Shown here: piece by piece, positions 45,475 to 54,906 of the stretch
Layout: every line of letters begins with the position of its first letter
Numbering within the stretch: position 1 is the first letter of the stretch
NCBI GenBank assembly: GCA_003020925.1
Contig: PXRT01000007.1
Coordinates: forward strand, 11,248-75,247
Length of the DNA stretch: 64,000 nt
Reading direction: 5' to 3'
From: Halobacteriales archaeon QS_6_64_34
GTDB taxonomy: Archaea; Halobacteriota; Halobacteria; Halobacteriales; Haloarculaceae
Translations under genes and position numbers: made by a program
The notes under the pieces: model-generated
Told to the model about the DNA's origin: nothing
Databases searched by the model: none
What the model saw: the letters and a program-made list of their open reading frames with translations, nothing else

Positions 45475-46965
45475 ATGGCAACGACGAGCGAGACCTACGA
45501 GCAGTTCCTGGAGCACGTCCGGCAGCTCCACTACGTTTCCGACGCAGGCAGCGTCCTCCAGTGGGACCAGCAGGTGATGATGCCCGAGGGCGGCACTCCC
45601 GCCCGCGCCAAGCAGTCTTCGGCCCTCTCGACGCTGCACCACGACCTGCTGACCGACGACCGGCTGGGCGAGTGGCTGGACGAACTCGATGGCGCGGAGC
45701 TAGACGGCGAACAGCGAGCCGTCGTCCGTGAGGTCCGCCGGGACCACGAGCGAGCGGTGCGGGTCCCCGCAGACCTCGTCGAGCGCATCTCGGAGGCCTC
45801 CTCGAACGCCCTCCCGGTCTGGGAGGAGGCAAAAGCCGAGGACGACTTCGAGACGTTCGCCGACACGCTCGAAGAGATGGTCGAACTCCGCCGGGAGTAC
45901 GCCGCCGCCATCGACCCCGACCGCGACCCATACGAGGTGTTGTTCGAGGAGTACGAGCCGTACCTGGGCATCGACACCGCCGAGCAGGTCCTCACGCGCC
46001 TCCGCGAGGAACTCGTTTCCCTCATCGACGACGTCGCCGACAGCGAGGTGACCCTCGCGGACCCCTTCTCTGGCACCTACGACGACGACACCCAGCACGG
46101 CCTCGTCGAAGACACGCTCGACACGCTTGGCTACGACTGGGACCACGGCCGACTGGACACCGCGCCCCACCCGTTCTCGACGGGGACGCAGTTCGACGCC
46201 CGCGTGACGACCCGGTTCAAACCGTCGGACCCGATGGACGCCGTCGGCTCGACCATCCACGAGTTCGGCCACGCCACGTACACGCTCGGGTTACCCCGAG
46301 AGGACTACGGCACGCCGCTGGGCGACAATCGGGACCTCTCGGTTCACGAGTCACAGTCCCGCTTCTGGGAGAACCACATCGGCCGCTCGCAGCCGTTCTG
46401 GGAGCTGTTCGGCGAGACGGCCAACGACCGCCTGGGCACTGACGCCTCGCCCCGCGAGTTCTACGAGGCCGCAAACACCGTCCATCCTGACAACCGCGTT
46501 CGGGTCGAAGCGGACGAACTCACCTACCACATGCACATCGTGTTGCGCTTTGAAATCGAGCGCGACCTGATTCGGGGCGACCTGGCCGTCGAGGACGTCC
46601 CGCAGGTCTGGAACGAGAAGATGGACGAGTATCTGGGTGTCCGTCCGGACACCGACGCCGAGGGCTGTCTGCAGGACATCCACTGGACCAACGGCGCCAT
46701 CGGCTACTTCCCGACCTACACGCTCGGGTCGGTGCTGGCCGCCCAGCTCGACCACCATCTTCGGGCCGATATCGGCGACGTGGACGCGCTGGTACGTGCG
46801 GGCGATTTCGACCCAGTCCACGGCTGGCTCACCGAGCACGTCCACCGCCACGGCGCTCGCTACGAGACCGCCGACCTCGTCCGGGAAGCGACTGGCGAGT
46901 CGTTCACCGCCGACCACTTCCTCGCGTACGCCGACGAGAAGTACCGAGACCTCTACGACTGCTGA
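45475..46965 (+). CDS. Carboxypeptidase M32 (Taq type)
   Basis: This 496-residue metallocarboxypeptidase has the zinc motif HEFGH in 'STIHEFGHATYTLGLP' near residue 260 and the family signature 'HESQSRFWENHIGRS'. It removes C-terminal residues from peptides in the cytoplasm. Length and motif order are normal for the family. The gene stands alone. Confidence 0.95.
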   Translation: MATTSETYEQFLEHVRQLHYVSDAGSVLQWDQQVMMPEGGTPARAKQSSALSTLHHDLLTDDRLGEWLDELDGAELDGEQRAVVREVRRDHERAVRVPADLVERISEASSNALPVWEEAKAEDDFETFADTLEEMVELRREYAAAIDPDRDPYEVLFEEYEPYLGIDTAEQVLTRLREELVSLIDDVADSEVTLADPFSGTYDDDTQHGLVEDTLDTLGYDWDHGRLDTAPHPFSTGTQFDARVTTRFKPSDPMDAVGSTIHEFGHATYTLGLPREDYGTPLGDNRDLSVHESQSRFWENHIGRSQPFWELFGETANDRLGTDASPREFYEAANTVHPDNRVRVEADELTYHMHIVLRFEIERDLIRGDLAVEDVPQVWNEKMDEYLGVRPDTDAEGCLQDIHWTNGAIGYFPTYTLGSVLAAQLDHHLRADIGDVDALVRAGDFDPVHGWLTEHVHRHGARYETADLVREATGESFTADHFLAYADEKYRDLYDC

Positions 46966-47091
46966 TGTGAAACTGGCACCCGATTCTGGCCGACTCACAG
47001 CTCGGGGCAACGGACGTCTCAGCAAGTGCCGCGCAACAACTGATACTGCCGGCAGTATGAGACGGATTGGTGTGGTCTGTGCCGACCGCCG

Positions 47092-47643
47092 TCAGGATAG
47101 GAGGTCGCGGAGACGGGCCTGCTTGCGTGCCTGGTAGATGCCCACGCCGGCGACGAGACTGACGAGGACCCCGACGAGGATGGCGCCAGTCGCCTGCCCG
47201 GACCGGGAGTCTTCGAGGTATGCCTCCCCCGGCGAATCGGGGTCGACGTACGCCGTCACGCGTTCACCCACCGCGTAGGCCGACAGTCGTTCCTCCGCAA
47301 TAGCCCTGTCCTCGTACTGCGGTTCGGCGTCGCCCGGATAGATTCTGTTCGAGGTGTAGCGCTGCTCCCGGAACTGGTACTGGAACGTCACCACCGGGAC
47401 GTACGATGTCCGCCCCCGCGACGCCTCTATCGATTCGATGCTGGTATCGGTAACCTCGGCACTCACCTCCACTCTGTCGTCCAGCGCTGCGGTATCGGTC
47501 ACGTACGTGTAGGCCCCGACCCCGAGCATTCCGACGCCGACAAGGAGGACGAAGACGCTCATTGCTATCCCCGGCTTCGGTGGCCGTACGGGTAACCCCA
47601 TACCGCCCCGCCTGCCCTTCTCGGGCTCTTTCCCACTACTCAT
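47092..47643 (-). CDS. DUF3592 membrane protein
   Basis: This 183-residue protein has membrane segments near each end ('IAMSVFVLLVGVGMLGVGAYTYV' and 'ATGAILVGVLVSLVAGVGIY') flanking an extracytoplasmic beta domain ('YVPVVTFQYQFREQRYTSNRIYPG'), the DUF3592 layout. Function unknown. A dispersed repeat begins about 50 bp upstream of its start. Confidence 0.85.
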   Translation of the reverse strand: MSSGKEPEKGRRGGMGLPVRPPKPGIAMSVFVLLVGVGMLGVGAYTYVTDTAALDDRVEVSAEVTDTSIESIEASRGRTSYVPVVTFQYQFREQRYTSNRIYPGDAEPQYEDRAIAEERLSAYAVGERVTAYVDPDSPGEAYLEDSRSGQATGAILVGVLVSLVAGVGIYQARKQARLRDLLS

Positions 47644-47691
47644 ACACTACCTTGGTGGCCCAGGTGAATAACTCTCAGGCCCACGACAGGA

Positions 47692-48009
47692 GGCGGTCGG
47701 GGGGCTCGCTGCGCTCCTCGGCCTTCGGCCTGCGGTGCTTACGTCGCCCGCCTTCCCGAAGCCAGCCACCGGGAGAGCTCGCTCTCCCGAGCAGTCGGCG
47801 CACAGCGCCGACAACGCCCCTTTCAGTCCCACCCGCACTGATTGACCAACCGGCATGGGCGGGACTGAAAGGGGCCGACCGCTCGACGTATGAGGCGAAG
47901 CAAGCACTGCAACGAACGGAGTGAGTGAAGCGCGCAGCGAGTCGCAGCAGTCGAGCGGTCGGGGGCTTTCTGACTGGTGACAGTCTAAATCGCCTAACTA
48001 AACACCACC
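47692..48009. repeat. Dispersed palindromic repeat, copy 3 (long form)
   Basis: This copy shares 'GGTCGGGGGGCTCGCTGCGC' through 'CCCGAAGCCAGCCACCGGGA' with copy 2, then carries about 120 bp absent from copy 2, and resumes at 'AAGCACTGCAACGAACGG' through the conserved right end 'GACAGTCTAAATCGCCTAAC'. It stops 49 nt before the ubaA ATG. The extra segment holds three perfect or near-perfect hairpins, including one with a 14-bp stem. Confidence 0.85.
47817..47874. repeat. Inverted repeat nested in repeat copy 3
   Basis: 'CCCCTTTCAGTCCC' (47817-47830) and 'GGGACTGAAAGGGG' (47861-47874) are perfect inverted repeats around a 30-nt loop. Copy 2 of the dispersed repeat lacks this segment, so it is an insertion here or a deletion there. 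Confidence 0.8.
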
Positions 48010-48027
48010 CGGCACCCCATCCCGTCG

Positions 48028-48037
48028 TTTATATCCG
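48028..48037 (+). promoter_or_regulatory. TATA box for ubaA
   Basis: 'gtttatatcc' is centred about 26 nt before the ATG at 48058 and begins 19 nt after the end of the dispersed repeat. Confidence 0.65.
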
Positions 48038-48057
48038 CCGGTGGCCAACACGCCCCT

Positions 48058-48864
48058 ATGCGGCCGGACCTGGACCCGGAACAGCTCGACCGCTACTCCC
48101 GGCACATCATCATGGACGACGTGGGGCCGGCGGGGCAGGCGGCGCTGCTCGATACCGACGTGCTCGTCGTCGGTGCGGGCGGGCTCGGGTCGCCGGTCCT
48201 GCAGTATCTCGCCGCCGCCGGTGTCGGCCGGCTCGGCATCGTCGACGACGACCGCGTCGAGCGCTCTAACCTCCAGCGCCAGATTATCCACGCCGACAGC
48301 GACGTGGGCCGGCCGAAAGTCGAGAGCGCCCGCGAGTTCGTCACCGACCTGAACCCCGACGTAACCGTCGACACCCACGAACTGCGCCTCGCGGCCGGCA
48401 ACGCCGCCGACCTCGTGGGCGACTACGACATCGTCGTCGACGCGTCGGACAACTTCGCCACCAGATTTCTGGTCAACGACGCCTGCACGCTGGCCGGGGT
48501 CCCGTTCTCACACGGCGCCGTCTTCCGGTTCGAGGGGCAGGTGACCACGTTCACCGGCGAGGGCCCTTGCTACCGGTGTCTGTTCCCGAAGGCTCCGCCG
48601 GCCGGTACCGTACCCGACTGCTCGACGGCCGGCGTGCTCGGGGTCCTCCCGGGGACTATCGGCTGTCTGCAGGCTACCGAGGTCTGTAAGCTCGCGATGG
48701 ACTACGGCGAGTCACTCGACGGTCGGCTGCTGGCGTTCGACGCCGGCTCGATGTCAGTCGACGAGGTCCCTATCGCGCCGAACCCGGACTGTCCGGTGTG
48801 TGGCGACGACCCCGCTCTCACCAGCGTGGCCGACGCGAGCTACGACGGGCGCTGTGAGCTGTAG
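48058..48864 (+). CDS. ubaA: E1-like adenylyltransferase (UbaA / MoeB / ThiF family)
   Basis: This 268-residue enzyme adenylates the C-terminus of ubiquitin-like SAMPs or sulfur carriers for protein sampylation, molybdopterin synthesis and tRNA thiolation. The Rossmann motif 'VVGAGGLGSPVLQYLAAAGVG' starts near residue 39, 'SNLQRQIIH' is conserved, the active-site Cys is in 'DCSTAGVLGVLPG' and zinc Cys pairs are 'CYRC' and 'CPVC'. Haloarchaea usually have one such enzyme. Its promoter lies next to a repeat copy. Confidence 0.93.
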   Translation: MRPDLDPEQLDRYSRHIIMDDVGPAGQAALLDTDVLVVGAGGLGSPVLQYLAAAGVGRLGIVDDDRVERSNLQRQIIHADSDVGRPKVESAREFVTDLNPDVTVDTHELRLAAGNAADLVGDYDIVVDASDNFATRFLVNDACTLAGVPFSHGAVFRFEGQVTTFTGEGPCYRCLFPKAPPAGTVPDCSTAGVLGVLPGTIGCLQATEVCKLAMDYGESLDGRLLAFDAGSMSVDEVPIAPNPDCPVCGDDPALTSVADASYDGRCEL

Positions 48865-48938
48865 TCGGATTTTCACTCGCGATAATCGGGGGCGTGTGTT
48901 TAGGTCAGTGTAGCAGAAAGCTTGCGCAACGGCCACCA

Positions 48939-49304
48939 ATGTCTACCTCGTCGCCATCCAGATTACCGGCGCGGCTGCACCGCCCCGGCTACGTCGAACT
49001 CGTCTTCGCCATCGTGTTCGTCTGGGGAACCGGCGACCTGTTTTCCACCTTCGCGGCGCTGCATTTCACCGGTATCTGGGCCGAGACGAACCCGCTGGTT
49101 CGGACGCTGCTGGCCCACCACCCGCTCTTGCTCGTCGCGCTGAAAGGCGCCGTCATGCTCGTCGTCGGACTCGTTCTCTTCCGGTACCAGGCTGCCGTCG
49201 AGCAACTGCCCCGATGGCGGCTGCTGCTTGGCGGCCTCGCCGGGGTCGGTACCGGCGTCGTGGCTGTCAACCTCTACGTGGCCCTCGCGGCCGCGCCGGT
49301 CTGA
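48939..49304 (+). CDS. Small three-helix membrane protein
   Basis: This 121-residue protein has three or four hydrophobic segments ('LVFAIVFVWGTGDLFSTFAALH', 'LLLVALKGAVMLVVGLVLF', 'LLLGGLAGVGTGVVAVNLYVALA'). It looks like haloarchaeal DUF5658-type membrane proteins, but the assignment is tentative. The start is at MSTSSPSRL. Confidence 0.75.
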   Translation: MSTSSPSRLPARLHRPGYVELVFAIVFVWGTGDLFSTFAALHFTGIWAETNPLVRTLLAHHPLLLVALKGAVMLVVGLVLFRYQAAVEQLPRWRLLLGGLAGVGTGVVAVNLYVALAAAPV

Positions 49305-49399
49305 GCCAGCCCGCCGGCCTCATACGGTTTATCGTAGATTAGTTCCGGATATCGCATGCGGGGTCGGCAAGTACCGGCAAATCGCTACAATAATCCGTA

Positions 49400-50311
49400 T
49401 CAGGCTCGCAGCGGCGCCAGTTCGACCGCCGTGTCCCGGGGTGGCCTGTCGAACAGTGCCGGATGGCACAGCGCCGCCAGATATTCGAGCGTGTCGACCA
49501 GTCGCGGCCCCGACCGATTGACGTAGTGGTGGCCGTCCACGACGTAGGCCCGCCCCTCCCGGACCGCCCGGAGGTCGTCGAACCCCGGTCGGTCGGTCAG
49601 GTCGGCGAGGTTCTCGCGGGTCTGGTCGATGTCGAAGCCACACGGGGCGGCCACCAGCACGTCGGGGTCGTAGGCCCCCACCTCGGCCCACTCGCGGGGC
49701 CGGGAGTGGGCGCCGTGGTCGGCCATGCCGTACTCGCCCCCCGCCCGCTCGACCATCTCGGGAATCCAGTGGCCCGCGACCATCACCGGGTCCAGCCAGT
49801 CCAGCACGGCGACGGTCGGGGTCGAGTCGGCGCGGGCGACGGTCGTCTCGACGGCCGCGACACGGCCGCGGAGTGTCGCCACGAGTTCGGTCGCCCGCTC
49901 GTCGCGGTCGATGGCCGCGCCGACGCGGTGGATGCTCTCGAAGAGGTCCTCGAGGCTGTGGACGTCGAGGGTGAGCACCTCGGCGTCGAGTCCCAAGTCC
50001 GCGACGGCTGCAGCTACTTGCACGTGGTCGACGGCACAGACGTCACAGACGCCCTGTGTGACGACCACGTCGGGGTCGACGGCTGCGAGCGTCTCGCGGT
50101 CGATAGCGTAGACGCCGTCGCCGTCCTCGGCCTCGGCGACCTGTTCGTTGATTTCGCTGCTCGAGGCCTGGGGGTCCACCCGCGAGCGGTTGACCGAGGG
50201 CTGCTCGCGGGCCGCCGGCGGGTAGTCACACTCGTGTGAGACCCCGACCGGCTCGACCCCGAGCGCGTAGACGATTTCCGTCGCGGAGGGCAGCAGTGTA
50301 ACGACGCGCAT
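49400..50311 (-). CDS. Cobalamin-binding (BtuF-like) protein
   Basis: This 303-residue protein has two BtuF-type lobes: 'RVVTLLPSATEIVYALGVEPVGVSHECDYP' at the start, 'DPDVVVTQGVCDVCAV' in the middle and 'VDGHHYVNRSGPRLVDTLEYLAAL' at the end. No signal peptide is visible, unlike transporter-linked BtuF, so it may act inside the cell or be annotated one step short. Cobalamin or a corrinoid is the expected ligand. Confidence 0.88.
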   Translation of the reverse strand: MRVVTLLPSATEIVYALGVEPVGVSHECDYPPAAREQPSVNRSRVDPQASSSEINEQVAEAEDGDGVYAIDRETLAAVDPDVVVTQGVCDVCAVDHVQVAAAVADLGLDAEVLTLDVHSLEDLFESIHRVGAAIDRDERATELVATLRGRVAAVETTVARADSTPTVAVLDWLDPVMVAGHWIPEMVERAGGEYGMADHGAHSRPREWAEVGAYDPDVLVAAPCGFDIDQTRENLADLTDRPGFDDLRAVREGRAYVVDGHHYVNRSGPRLVDTLEYLAALCHPALFDRPPRDTAVELAPLRA

Positions 50312-50543
50312 GTGGTCGCTACGGTCGCCCGGACCTAAAGCCCCCGCGTCGCTGGGACGGCAGGTACCACTGTTCCCGATTAGGCGCTATCAAATGGGTT
50401 GTCGGCAGCGACCGCATCGGTCGTCCCGGCGTCAACGGGTTCGAAGTCGTCGAAAACCCCGTCGCGCTGCTGGAGGACTTGCACCTGCAGTGTCCCTCTA
50501 CGCCTTCGTTACGCTTACCCCCGATGACTGCGGAGTCGCTCGT

Positions 50544-51026
50544 ATGAACGTCAAATCCCGCCACCACCTCCGCTCGGATGCCGTCGCCGACATCGCCGAC
50601 GCGCTCGCGGACAACCTCGGCGTCGACCTGGACGCCGACAGCTTCGAGAAAGTGGAGTTCGAGGACAGCGACTGGGACGTCGTCCTCGTCGACGGGGAGC
50701 CGTTTGTGCTCTATGTTGCGGAAAATGAACCCTTCCTCACCGTCCAGGGCGCCAACGCGCACCCGCCCGAGAAACACGTCGTGACTGTCGACACCGGTGC
50801 CATCTCTTTCGTCTCCGACGGTGCGGACATCATGCGACCGGGTATCACCGAGGCCGACGACGACATCAGCGAGGGCGACCTCGTCGCCATCAACGAGGAA
50901 GCCCACGGGAAGTTCCTCGCCATCGGCCGGGCGATGGCCGACGGGTCGGAGATGGTCGGTGACTCGGGGAAGGTCGTCACATCTATCCACCACGTCGGCG
51001 ACGACCTGTTCGACTTTTCGGTGTAG
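50544..51026 (+). CDS. PUA-domain RNA-binding protein (MCT-1/Tma20 type)
   Basis: This 160-residue protein has an N-terminal pre-PUA region and a C-terminal PUA domain ('KHVVTVDTGAISFVSDGADIMRPGI', 'GDLVAINEEAHGKFLAIGRA'). Eukaryotic relatives act in translation re-initiation and ribosome recycling. The start is MNVKSRHHLRSD at 50544; an open, coding-like frame without a start codon ends across this ATG. Confidence 0.9.
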   Translation: MNVKSRHHLRSDAVADIADALADNLGVDLDADSFEKVEFEDSDWDVVLVDGEPFVLYVAENEPFLTVQGANAHPPEKHVVTVDTGAISFVSDGADIMRPGITEADDDISEGDLVAINEEAHGKFLAIGRAMADGSEMVGDSGKVVTSIHHVGDDLFDFSV

Positions 51027-51124
51027 TCGCTGCCGGTCCCGTCGGCGAATAGTTCTACCGTATAGTGGCGGATGAAAGTGCGTCTGACGAAAAGTTGAAA
51101 CGGGTAGCGCCCGGCTGCCACGTT

Positions 51125-51484
51125 ATGGGACTAATGAGCAAGATTCTCGGCGAGTCGGGGTCGTCCCGCCAGACCGACGACTACGTCGAACTGAACGCCG
51201 ACAACTTCGACACGTCGGGTGTAGAGTCCGAGCGCCAGGTCCGAATCGCCCGTATCAGCGGGTCGAAAGACGTCATCGACATCAAGGACGCTGTCTACGA
51301 CGGCGACATCGTGGTCGCGGATATCACCCGCCACTCCACGCAGGACAGCACGATGGAGCGCATCAGCGACGAACTCAAACAGGTCGCCAACGAGGTCGGC
51401 GGCGACATCGTCCAGAAAGACGACGACCAGCTCATCATCACGCCGGCCGGGGTCACCGTCTCGCGCGAGCGACTCGGCCAGTAA
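51125..51484 (+). CDS. sepF: Cell division protein SepF
   Basis: This 119-residue protein has an N-terminal membrane-binding amphipathic start ('MGLMSKILG') and a C-terminal SepF core ('VRIARISGSKDVIDIKDAVYDGDIVVADITRH'). In haloarchaea SepF anchors FtsZ2 and is essential for division. The start is placed at MGLMSKIL because the membrane anchor begins there. Confidence 0.93.
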   Translation: MGLMSKILGESGSSRQTDDYVELNADNFDTSGVESERQVRIARISGSKDVIDIKDAVYDGDIVVADITRHSTQDSTMERISDELKQVANEVGGDIVQKDDDQLIITPAGVTVSRERLGQ

Positions 51485-51559
51485 CACCCGCGTCACCCGC
51501 TTACACTGCCGTCACCGCCGGAACGGTTCAATGTCTTTTTCGGTCCCCGGCCGATACGG

Positions 51560-52506
<947 letters not shown>

Positions 52507-52510
<4 letters not shown>

Positions 52511-53274
52511 ACAAGAACACCGTTCAGTTCGCGACGCTGGTACGACGGGAAATCCTCCGGTTCGTGCGACGCCCGTACAACACGTTCCTCCCGCCGATTA
52601 TCACGAACACGCTGTATTTCTCCGTCTTCGGCGTGATACTCGGCAGCCGAATCGGGGAGATTGCGGGCGTGAGCTACCTCCAGTTCGTGCTGCCGGGGCT
52701 GGTCGTCCTTGGAGCCATCTCGGACAGCTTCGAGAACGCCTCCTTCACCATCTTCCACGGGCGCTGGAACGACTACATCCAGGCCGTGTTGACCTCGCCG
52801 ATGTCGAACCGGAGCATGGTGACGGCCTACGTTTCCGCGAGCGCGCTCAGAGGGATTGTCACCTCGCTGCTGATTGTCGGTGTCGGACTGGTGTTTACCT
52901 CCGTCCCCCTCGCCAATCCGCTGTATCTGGTCGCGTTCCTGCTGGTCATCACCACCCTGTTTGGCGGTCTCGGCGTCGTCGGCGGGCTCTGGGCGAGTGA
53001 CTTCGACTATCTCACGGTGATGAATCAGTTCATCCTCCGGCCGCTGGTGTTTTTCGGGGCGGTGTTTTACTCGCTCAACGTCCTGCCGCCGCTCTGGCGG
53101 AACGTCTCCCTGCTCAACCCGATGGTCTACATGGTCAACGGCGTGCGCTACGGGATGATTGGCGTCACGGAAATCGACCCCAACACGTCACTGGCTGTCC
53201 TGACCGGCGTGACGGTTATCGTGCTGGCAATCGATTTCCTGCTGTTCAAGCGCGGCTACGGCCTGGCCGAGTAG
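52507..53274 (+). CDS. ABC-2 type exporter permease
   Basis: This 255-residue membrane protein has six hydrophobic segments and the ABC-2 signature region 'FVLPGLVVLGAISDSFENASF' and 'LRPLVFFGAVFYSLNVLPPLWRNVSLLNPMVYMVNGVRYGM'. It pairs with the ATPase upstream. Haloarchaeal genomes carry many such exporters for drugs or lipids. Confidence 0.92.
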
Positions 53275-53504
53275 CGGTTCGGACCCGGCTGGCACTACTG
53301 GGTTCAGAAAAACGGACGTGCCAAAGTGGCCGGATTGGGGCCGCTTCCGGCGGAGCGGACAAACTATGACAGGGGACGACCCTGCAGGGAGCAGGTTCGT
53401 CGGTGGTCCGGATACTTCTGTTCGCCTCCGGCGGGGCGTGTGCCAAACTATGGCACGGAGCTATTTAGGCATGTCGGCAGAGTATCATCAGAGATAGCGG
53501 GAGT

Positions 53505-53897
53505 TTAGACGTTGTCGGGGGCGTCAGCGTCGTCCTCGACGTCGCGTTTCAGCGAGTCCCGACGGGCCTTGGCGTCGCGACCGGTCGCCTCCTCGAGGAA
53601 GTTGTTCTTCTTGCTGACGGCGTCTTCGGCGGCGTCGACGTGCCCCTCGGCGATGACCTCTTCGGCCGGCCGTTCATCGATGTGCAGCGCTAGCTTGTCC
53701 TTCTTGCTGCCATACGCGACCGTGCCGGCGACGACGCGCTCGAAGACCGGATTGTCGGGTTCGTCGACGACCAGCAGGTCGCTACCGTTGTGTTCCTCGG
53801 TGTCGGTGACCGGGCCGAAATACTCCTCGACGAACGCTTCCATGTCCGGAACTCGGTCTTCGAGGTGCTCGCCGCGTCGCATCTTATACTCTCGCAT
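53505..53897 (-). CDS. DUF5611 family protein
   Basis: This 130-residue acidic protein starts at MREYKMRRGEHLEDR, where the haloarchaeal DUF5611 family begins. Core: 'YFGPVTDTEEHNGSDLLVVDEPDNPVFERVVAGTVAYGSKKDKLALHIDERPAEEVI'. Function unknown. The longer track ORF adds a basic stretch unlikely to be translated. Confidence 0.85.
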   Translation of the reverse strand: MREYKMRRGEHLEDRVPDMEAFVEEYFGPVTDTEEHNGSDLLVVDEPDNPVFERVVAGTVAYGSKKDKLALHIDERPAEEVIAEGHVDAAEDAVSKKNNFLEEATGRDAKARRDSLKRDVEDDADAPDNV

Positions 53898-53935
53898 GGG
53901 CGTCGTTTTGCGAGGCGCCGTCTTACCCTTTGCGT

Positions 53936-54772
53936 TCACCCGTCGGTGTTTTCGAGCGCTCCCATGTGACATTCGGGACAGAAATCGCCCGCTCGGAGCG
54001 AACTCGAGGCCACGTCGGTAGAGAAATCACACTCCGGACAGCGGAACTGCCCATCGGGGACCGTCACGGCGCTCCCACCGAACGGTTCGACTTCCGGCTC
54101 CTCGTCCCCGTCCGCTTCGGCCTCCGCCGACCCACCCGTCTCGGGCGCCCAGTCGTCGCCGTCGTCGTCGGGCTCGTCGGGCCACTCGCCCAGCTCACGG
54201 TCGTCAGTGGGGGCCTCGTCGTCGCCGTCGATTATCATGCCGTCGTCGGATTCCGGGTCCGTCGCGACCGCCTCGTCCTCGGCATCGAGCGGGGGTTCGT
54301 CTGCATCCGGCTCGCCGACCGCCACCTCGGTCGACGGGTCCTCGAGTTCGCTGTCCCCACCCGTCGACTCGTCATCGTCGTCGAGAATCTCCGCGTCGTC
54401 GGCGTCGGGGTCTACGGCGTCGACGGCGCTCTCGCCGAACTCGTCGCTGTTGCCCGTCGCCGCCGGTTCCCCGTCGGCCGGGTCGACAGCCGTTTCCTCG
54501 TCGGGTGCGTCCGGCGATACGTCCGTCCCGGGTGTGTCTGTGTCACCGTCCTCGTCCGCCTCCGCGTCGTCTATCATATCCCCGGCGATGTCAGACGGCG
54601 TCTCGATTGCAGTCACCTCCTTGTTCTCGGAGACGACTCGCGTCTTCCCGCAACGCTCGCAGGTCTCCCGTTCCTGAATCGTGATGACGACCTCGCTGCC
54701 CTGTTCCTCCCGCTCGCGTTCGACTTCCGCCTCGCCGTACTTGTGCCCGATAACGGAGCATTTGAGACCCAT
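53936..54772 (-). CDS. Acidic protein with terminal zinc motifs (DUF7093-like)
   Basis: This 278-residue protein has an N-terminal motif 'VIGHKYGEAEVEREREEQG' and 'CERCGK', a long Asp/Glu-rich middle, and a C-terminal zinc ribbon ('FRCPECDFSTDVASSSLRAGDFCPECHMG'). It resembles a haloarchaeal DUF7093 family and probably binds nucleic acid or protein through its zinc ends. The middle is low-complexity and rapidly changing. Function unknown. Confidence 0.82.
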   Translation of the reverse strand: MGLKCSVIGHKYGEAEVEREREEQGSEVVITIQERETCERCGKTRVVSENKEVTAIETPSDIAGDMIDDAEADEDGDTDTPGTDVSPDAPDEETAVDPADGEPAATGNSDEFGESAVDAVDPDADDAEILDDDDESTGGDSELEDPSTEVAVGEPDADEPPLDAEDEAVATDPESDDGMIIDGDDEAPTDDRELGEWPDEPDDDGDDWAPETGGSAEAEADGDEEPEVEPFGGSAVTVPDGQFRCPECDFSTDVASSSLRAGDFCPECHMGALENTDG

Positions 54773-54872
54773 TGTCTGTCAATGTTGCCGTAACATACTT
54801 AAACCCTGCCCGTCGGTTGCCGGCGGTGACACCGCGGTTTCCCGCCGTTCGTTTCCGCTGCACCAGACCGTA

Positions 54873-54882
54873 ATTTTATAAT
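54873..54882 (+). promoter_or_regulatory. TATA box for the 54907 gene
   Basis: 'attttataat' lies about 30 nt before the ATG at 54907. Confidence 0.55.
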
Positions 54883-54906
54883 GGATACCGACCCCAGTGG
54901 CCACCA

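Noticed and set aside
47692-48009. CRISPR array
   Set aside because: The palindromic repeats are single dispersed copies without regularly spaced units or spacers. No cas gene is in the window.
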